Source: an uncultured Burkholderiales bacterium
GTDB taxonomy: Bacteria > Pseudomonadota > Gammaproteobacteria > Burkholderiales > Burkholderiaceae_C
NCBI GenBank assembly: GCA_903842945.1
Contig: CAIMNS010000069.1
Coordinates: forward strand, 1-51,233
DNA: 51,233 nt
Direction: 5' to 3'
Shown: one piece after another, positions 49,997 through 51,233 of the stretch
Layout: each line of letters opens with the position of its first letter
How positions within the stretch are numbered: position 1 is the stretch's first letter
Notes under the pieces: model-generated
The model's input: the letters and a program-made list of their open reading frames with translations, nothing else
Database searches by the model: none
What the model was told of the DNA's origin: nothing
Position numbers and translations under genes: made by a program

Positions 49997-51233
49997 TTAA
50001 AACAAATCAGGAAGTTGATTTAAGTTGGTTAAATTTTCTAGATCTAAAAAAGCATTGAACCAGCTTTCGGCATTAACAAATTTACATTTTTGAGTATGAT
50101 TCATGAATCTTTGTTTTAATTGAGAAACACTTAATGGGTTTTCTGGTGAACCCATAAAATTGTCGCATTCAATAGTATATTCATTACCATTTTGTAGTAA
50201 TACTTTAAGTGTAGATGTCCAAGAAGATCTCTCTAAAGCATCACTGTAAGCCTTCATCGTTATTTTTTTACAATTATTTATGATATTTTGGTTGTTAACA
50301 ATTTCATCGAGAAAAACGCTCGGATCACTTACATCGTTATCCATCGCTATAGCTAAGCAAAATGGGACACTGTATTGAGCTTGCTTAATATCCCTTGGCT
50401 CTCTAATATCGTGATGAGTGAGAATTTTTTCTGGAACAAGTAAGTCACATCTTTGGATGTCACTTGAGTTAAACGAATATTTATTCATCAATAAATATAA
50501 AGAATGAATTAAAGGATGTGCCGTGATATGACAAGGATAAGCCTTTAAGCAAATCTTAGAGGTTTCCCATTCAGTCCCCAAATTTTTAGTTAAAAGTTCA
50601 GAATCTCTAGAACTGCAAAATGTATCTAAAAAACCAAACTTCCCCTCGAGTATAGTTTCTGGTCCTTCAAAGCCCTCATAAGCTAAACGGGATGCCAAAA
50701 CTCCACTTTCACAAGCCTTTCCCAGGTGCAAGCGTTTAACCTCAGAGCCGCGCTTTGATTTAGTAAAAGCCAATAAACCACTTGATAGTGAACCTGCAAT
50801 TCCAAGCGCGTTGGAAAGTTGAAGTGAGTTTAATCCTTGAACCAATCCGCCTGAGACGGCAGCGCCAAATACCCCCGTAAGGCCTGGTGCATGGAATCCT
50901 AATTTTTCTGAGCTATGTTGAGATGCAGAACCAATGCGAAACATAACTTCGCACCCCGCTACGAATGACCTTAATAGAGTTTCACCTCCCACACTCAATT
51001 CTTGACCAATTGCAAAAGCTGGAGGAAAAAGTGTGGCACCAGGATGAACGCCGGCTCCAGGTTTTCGTAAGCTATCTTGTTCAAAAGCATGAGCAAATGC
51101 TCCGTTAACTAAAGCAGCATAAGGAGCTTGTAAACGGATATTACTAGATCCTAAAACTTGAGATTTACCACCGCTGCCGTATGATTTAGCGTAGGTAGCA
51201 ATTTTTTGACTCCAAGGAAATTGAGAACCAAAA
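49997..51233 (-). CDS. MmgE/PrpD-family protein (partial at window edge)
   Basis: The track gives only 333 residues from an internal TTG (50998). The frame stays open to the window edge, and the added part FGSQFPWSQKIATYAKSYGS...LVNGAFAHAFEQDS...GAGVHPGATLFPPAFAIG carries typical PrpD signatures, so the gene is incomplete here and starts beyond 51233. Further motifs are GFHAPGLTGVFGAA, KRLHLGKACESGVLASRLAYEGF and KAYPCHITAHPLIHS. The family includes 2-methylcitrate dehydratase, iminodisuccinate epimerase and other hydratases/isomerases. It probably handles a carboxylic product of the pathway. Confidence 0.88.
   Translation of the reverse strand, partial: FGSQFPWSQKIATYAKSYGSGGKSQVLGSSNIRLQAPYAALVNGAFAHAFEQDSLRKPGAGVHPGATLFPPAFAIGQELSVGGETLLRSFVAGCEVMFRIGSASQHSSEKLGFHAPGLTGVFGAAVSGGLVQGLNSLQLSNALGIAGSLSSGLLAFTKSKRGSEVKRLHLGKACESGVLASRLAYEGFEGPETILEGKFGFLDTFCSSRDSELLTKNLGTEWETSKICLKAYPCHITAHPLIHSLYLLMNKYSFNSSDIQRCDLLVPEKILTHHDIREPRDIKQAQYSVPFCLAIAMDNDVSDPSVFLDEIVNNQNIINNCKKITMKAYSDALERSSWTSTLKVLLQNGNEYTIECDNFMGSPENPLSVSQLKQRFMNHTQKCKFVNAESWFNAFLDLENLTNLNQLPDLF

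Noticed and set aside
1-51233. CRISPR array, prophage or replication origin
   Set aside because: No regularly spaced repeats, phage structural genes, integrase or DnaA-box cluster was seen.

Overview
This window looks like chromosomal DNA of a Burkholderiales-type betaproteobacterium. Five TctC/Bug-type periplasmic binding proteins, a NikR/NiCoT nickel locus, minCDE with bactofilins, a HiPIP and typical betaproteobacterial ABC/cupin genes point that way. No rRNA or species marker is present, so the assignment is inference. The left two thirds are moderately AT-rich; from about 29 kb, and strongly from 33 kb, the DNA is visibly more AT-rich. This fits a different history for the right part.

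Layout. (1) 1-3.7 kb: a metal locus with a CobW-type GTPase (cut by the window edge), NikR, a NiCoT Ni/Co permease and an EutA-family ASKHA reactivase that carries His-rich tails at both ends and has no EutBC nearby. (2) 3.8-15.1 kb: a 2Fe-2S/FAD reductase and an IclR regulator on the minus strand. Divergent to them runs a plus-strand operon of a fused ABC permease, an ABC ATPase, three cupin proteins, two paralogous periplasmic binding proteins and an MFS transporter. Two matching 31-bp palindromes in the iclR/permease gap are probable IclR operators. (3) 15.2-19.4 kb: a J-domain protein, a His/Pro heptad-repeat microprotein, a delta-class carbonic anhydrase, an IS256-type transposase fragment and a ParDE toxin-antitoxin pair. 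(4) 19.6-28.7 kb: tRNA-Ser, then a morphogenesis locus holding minCDE, four bactofilins, two LytM/M23 peptidases and two RodZ-like proteins. (5) 28.9-33.9 kb: a HiPIP and a lipid-linked sugar set (GT2-GtrA, ArnT/GT39-like, PAP2), plus small membrane or secreted proteins. (6) 34.0-35.2 kb: tRNA-Met(CAU) followed by a zeta-type toxin plus small partner, bounded by an exact 54-bp copy of the tRNA 3' end, and then a decayed second zeta copy. (7) 35.2-51.2 kb: an AT-rich catabolic region with five Bug proteins, a two-subunit molybdenum hydroxylase, a flavin monooxygenase, a gentisate-dioxygenase-like bicupin, a dihydroxyphthalate-decarboxylase-like protein, a class II aldolase, an amidohydrolase, a CapA-like protein and a partial MmgE/PrpD protein.

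Most unusual points. First, the Ni/EutA/reductase/cupin/ABC locus looks like an uncharacterised metalloenzyme or metal-chelate system under one IclR regulator. Second, the bactofilin-peptidase-RodZ set next to minCDE looks like a compact cell-shape module. Third, the zeta toxin unit sits between direct repeats of a tRNA end with no integrase. Fourth, the right-hand cluster probably encodes breakdown of an aromatic or N-heteroaromatic carboxylate. All functional statements come from motif recognition by eye; no database search was run.
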